A DNA stretch of 43,217 bases. Origin: an uncultured Flavobacteriaceae bacterium (lineage in GTDB: Bacteria; Bacteroidota; Bacteroidia; Flavobacteriales; Flavobacteriaceae). The notes under the pieces were generated by a model, which did no database searches, had not been told where the DNA came from, and saw nothing but the letters and a program-made list of their open reading frames with translations. The number at the start of each line of letters is the position of its first letter. Within the stretch, counting starts at the first letter, position 1. The stretch is from NCBI GenBank assembly GCA_947498845.1, contig CANMLX010000038.1, positions 1-43,217 of the forward strand, given 5' to 3'. The position numbers and the translations under genes are program-made. Of the stretch, positions 41,988 to 43,217 are shown in pieces.

Positions 41988-42132
41988 CTTATTTAGTAAT
42001 CATAATATTTTTCTACACCACAAATTTTTATTTAAACTTGATTATAAATCTCTTACTCATTTTATAAAATCGTAGTATCTTCACGTTCAACTTTTACCTG
42101 TTGAATAAACATTATAAATTATAATTAAGAAG

Positions 42133-43140
42133 ATGAAAAAAGTTGTATTCTTATTAAGTATTTCAATATTAATTTTTTCCTGTAGTAGCTCTCAACGAAA
42201 GCAAAGTAAAGCTACTAATCCAAAACCATACGCAGAAACGATAACTTCCGGAGAACTTAAAGAGTTACTCTATGCCTATTCTTCAGATGATTTTGAAGGA
42301 AGAGCAACAGGCACTTCAGGCCAAAAAAAGGCGGTTGAGTTTATAAAAAAACACTATATAGATAATAAAATCCCTTCTCCTATAGCAGAGGATGATTACT
42401 TTCAAGAAATTCCAAAATCGTATTTTGGTACCACAATTGAGAATGATTCTGAAAACGTAATCGCTTATATAAAAGGGAGCGAAAAACCCGAAGAAGTTAT
42501 TGTTATTTCTGCACATTTAGATCATATAGGTGTATCTAAAGATGGACAAATAAACAATGGTGCAGATGATGATGGTTCTGGTACTGTAGCTATATTAGAA
42601 ATGGCTGAAGCATTTAAAAAAGCAGAAAAAGATGGCTTTGCACCTAAGCGATCTGTTGTATTTCTACATGTTACTGGTGAGGAAATGGGCCTATATGGCT
42701 CCAGATATTACGCCGATGAAGATCCTATTTTCCCTTTAAAGAAAACCGTTGTTAATTTAAATATTGATATGATAGGTAGAGTTGATGATAACCATAAAAA
42801 CAATCCTAACTATGTTTATTTAATAGGTACAGACAGGTTAAGTAAAGAGTTACACGAGGTTTCTGAGACTACAAATAAAGCTTACGTAAATATAGATTTA
42901 GATTATACTTTTAATGATGAAAATGATCCTAATCGTTTTTATTACAGATCGGATCATTATAATTTTGCGAAACATAAAATTCCTGTGATTTTTTATTTTA
43001 ACGGTGTTCATGAAGATTACCACAGACCAAGTGACACACCCGATAAAATTAATTATGAGCTTTTAGAAAAAAGAACTCAACTTATTTTTTACACAGCCTG
43101 GGAATTAGCCAACAGAGATAAACGCATTAAAGTTGACTAA
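42133..43140 (+). CDS. M28 family metallopeptidase, lipoprotein
   Basis: 335 residues; lipobox in ISILIFSC17. The zinc ligands of the M28 fold are visible: His128 in ISAHLDHIG (with Asp130), bridging Asp145 in NNGADDDGSGT, Glu183/Glu184 in HVTGEEMGLYGS (general base and ligand), Asp212 in NIDMIGR and His297 in YHRPSDTPDK. It is likely an aminopeptidase acting in the periplasm or on the cell surface. It starts after a 145-bp spacer from the acidic-tail gene, with a near-consensus TATCTTCA box around 42075. Its stop codon is inside a perfect 7-nt tandem repeat. Confidence 0.94.
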   Translation: MKKVVFLLSISILIFSCSSSQRKQSKATNPKPYAETITSGELKELLYAYSSDDFEGRATGTSGQKKAVEFIKKHYIDNKIPSPIAEDDYFQEIPKSYFGTTIENDSENVIAYIKGSEKPEEVIVISAHLDHIGVSKDGQINNGADDDGSGTVAILEMAEAFKKAEKDGFAPKRSVVFLHVTGEEMGLYGSRYYADEDPIFPLKKTVVNLNIDMIGRVDDNHKNNPNYVYLIGTDRLSKELHEVSETTNKAYVNIDLDYTFNDENDPNRFYYRSDHYNFAKHKIPVIFYFNGVHEDYHRPSDTPDKINYELLEKRTQLIFYTAWELANRDKRIKVD

Positions 43141-43217
43141 TGACTAATGACTAATGACTAATGACTAATGACTAATGACTAATGACTAATGACTAATGAC
43201 TAATGACTAATGACTAA
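43134..43217. repeat. Perfect heptanucleotide microsatellite (TGACTAA x12)
   Basis: Twelve perfect copies of TGACTAA, beginning inside the last codons of the M28 peptidase gene (its TAA is the end of copy 1) and running to the window edge, so the full length is unknown. The unit fits the NACTNNN family of the degenerate arrays at 31.9-37.3 kb. Because 7 is not a multiple of 3, stop codons appear in every frame. Confidence 0.95.

Noticed and set aside
43134..43217. CRISPR-like or phase-variation repeat
   Set aside because: Units are contiguous 7-mers with no spacers, and the stop codon is in the first copy, so neither a CRISPR array nor a frame switch of the peptidase is supported.

Overview
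The window comes from an AT-rich genome of the Bacteroidota, almost certainly a marine, alga-associated Flavobacteriaceae. The evidence is a type IX secretion (gliding-motility type) C-terminal sorting domain, PorP/SprF- and PorE-like proteins, several flavobacterial -7 promoter boxes (TAnnTTTG), Bacteroidota-restricted families such as DUF4294, and a red-alga-polysaccharide enzyme set (GH117, two GH16, GH2). I see no integrase, complete insertion sequence, CRISPR array or rRNA.

Region 1 (1-7.6 kb, + strand) is a cell-surface locus. It holds the 3' part of a giant repeat protein with near-identical 219-bp repeats and a T9SS type B signal, a PorP/SprF-type outer-membrane protein, and two tandem TPR/PD40/OmpA (PorE-like) paralogues separated by a 162-bp imperfect palindrome. 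A gene-free 450-bp stretch with GC-rich short hairpins follows.

Region 2 (8.0-17.6 kb) is a compact carbohydrate operon on the - strand: sodium/solute symporter, FAD oxidoreductase, GH2, GH16, GH117. It diverges from a LacI-type regulator, with three AAACGTT-core operators between them. GH117 points to agar-type galactans. No SusC/SusD or sulfatase is present. A second GH16 agarase/porphyranase-like lipoprotein lies at 28.2-29.6 kb.

Region 3 (18.0-27.6 kb) is housekeeping: tRNA-Arg(UCU), an M42 peptidase, DUF4294, a TrhA-type membrane protein, a GNAT acetyltransferase, a group III truncated haemoglobin, then an operon of DUF2520, KdsC-like phosphatase, UbiA-type prenyltransferase, Maf and a lipoprotein. 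A Crp/Fnr regulator follows, with a TGTTAG/CTAACA palindrome just in front of a two-lobed lipoprotein gene.

Region 4 (29.6-39.9 kb, - strand) is the least understood and most interesting part. A co-directional run carries a coiled-coil protein, a helical protein, an AAA+ ATPase overlapping a NudK-like hydrolase, a large soluble protein and two membrane proteins, interrupted by two four-helix-bundle (S23/IVP-like) genes and a small secreted protein. Five of its spacers are built of degenerate 7-nt arrays (an ACT or AGT word every 7 bases). A branched RNA-like element lies at 38464-38548. Function is unknown; an AAA+/membrane remodelling or stress system is a reasonable hypothesis.

Region 5 (40.2-43.2 kb, + strand) has two very small membrane proteins, a DUF3108 protein, a small membrane protein with an acidic tail and an M28 peptidase. 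The peptidase stop codon lies inside a perfect heptanucleotide microsatellite (TGACTAA x12) that runs to the window edge.
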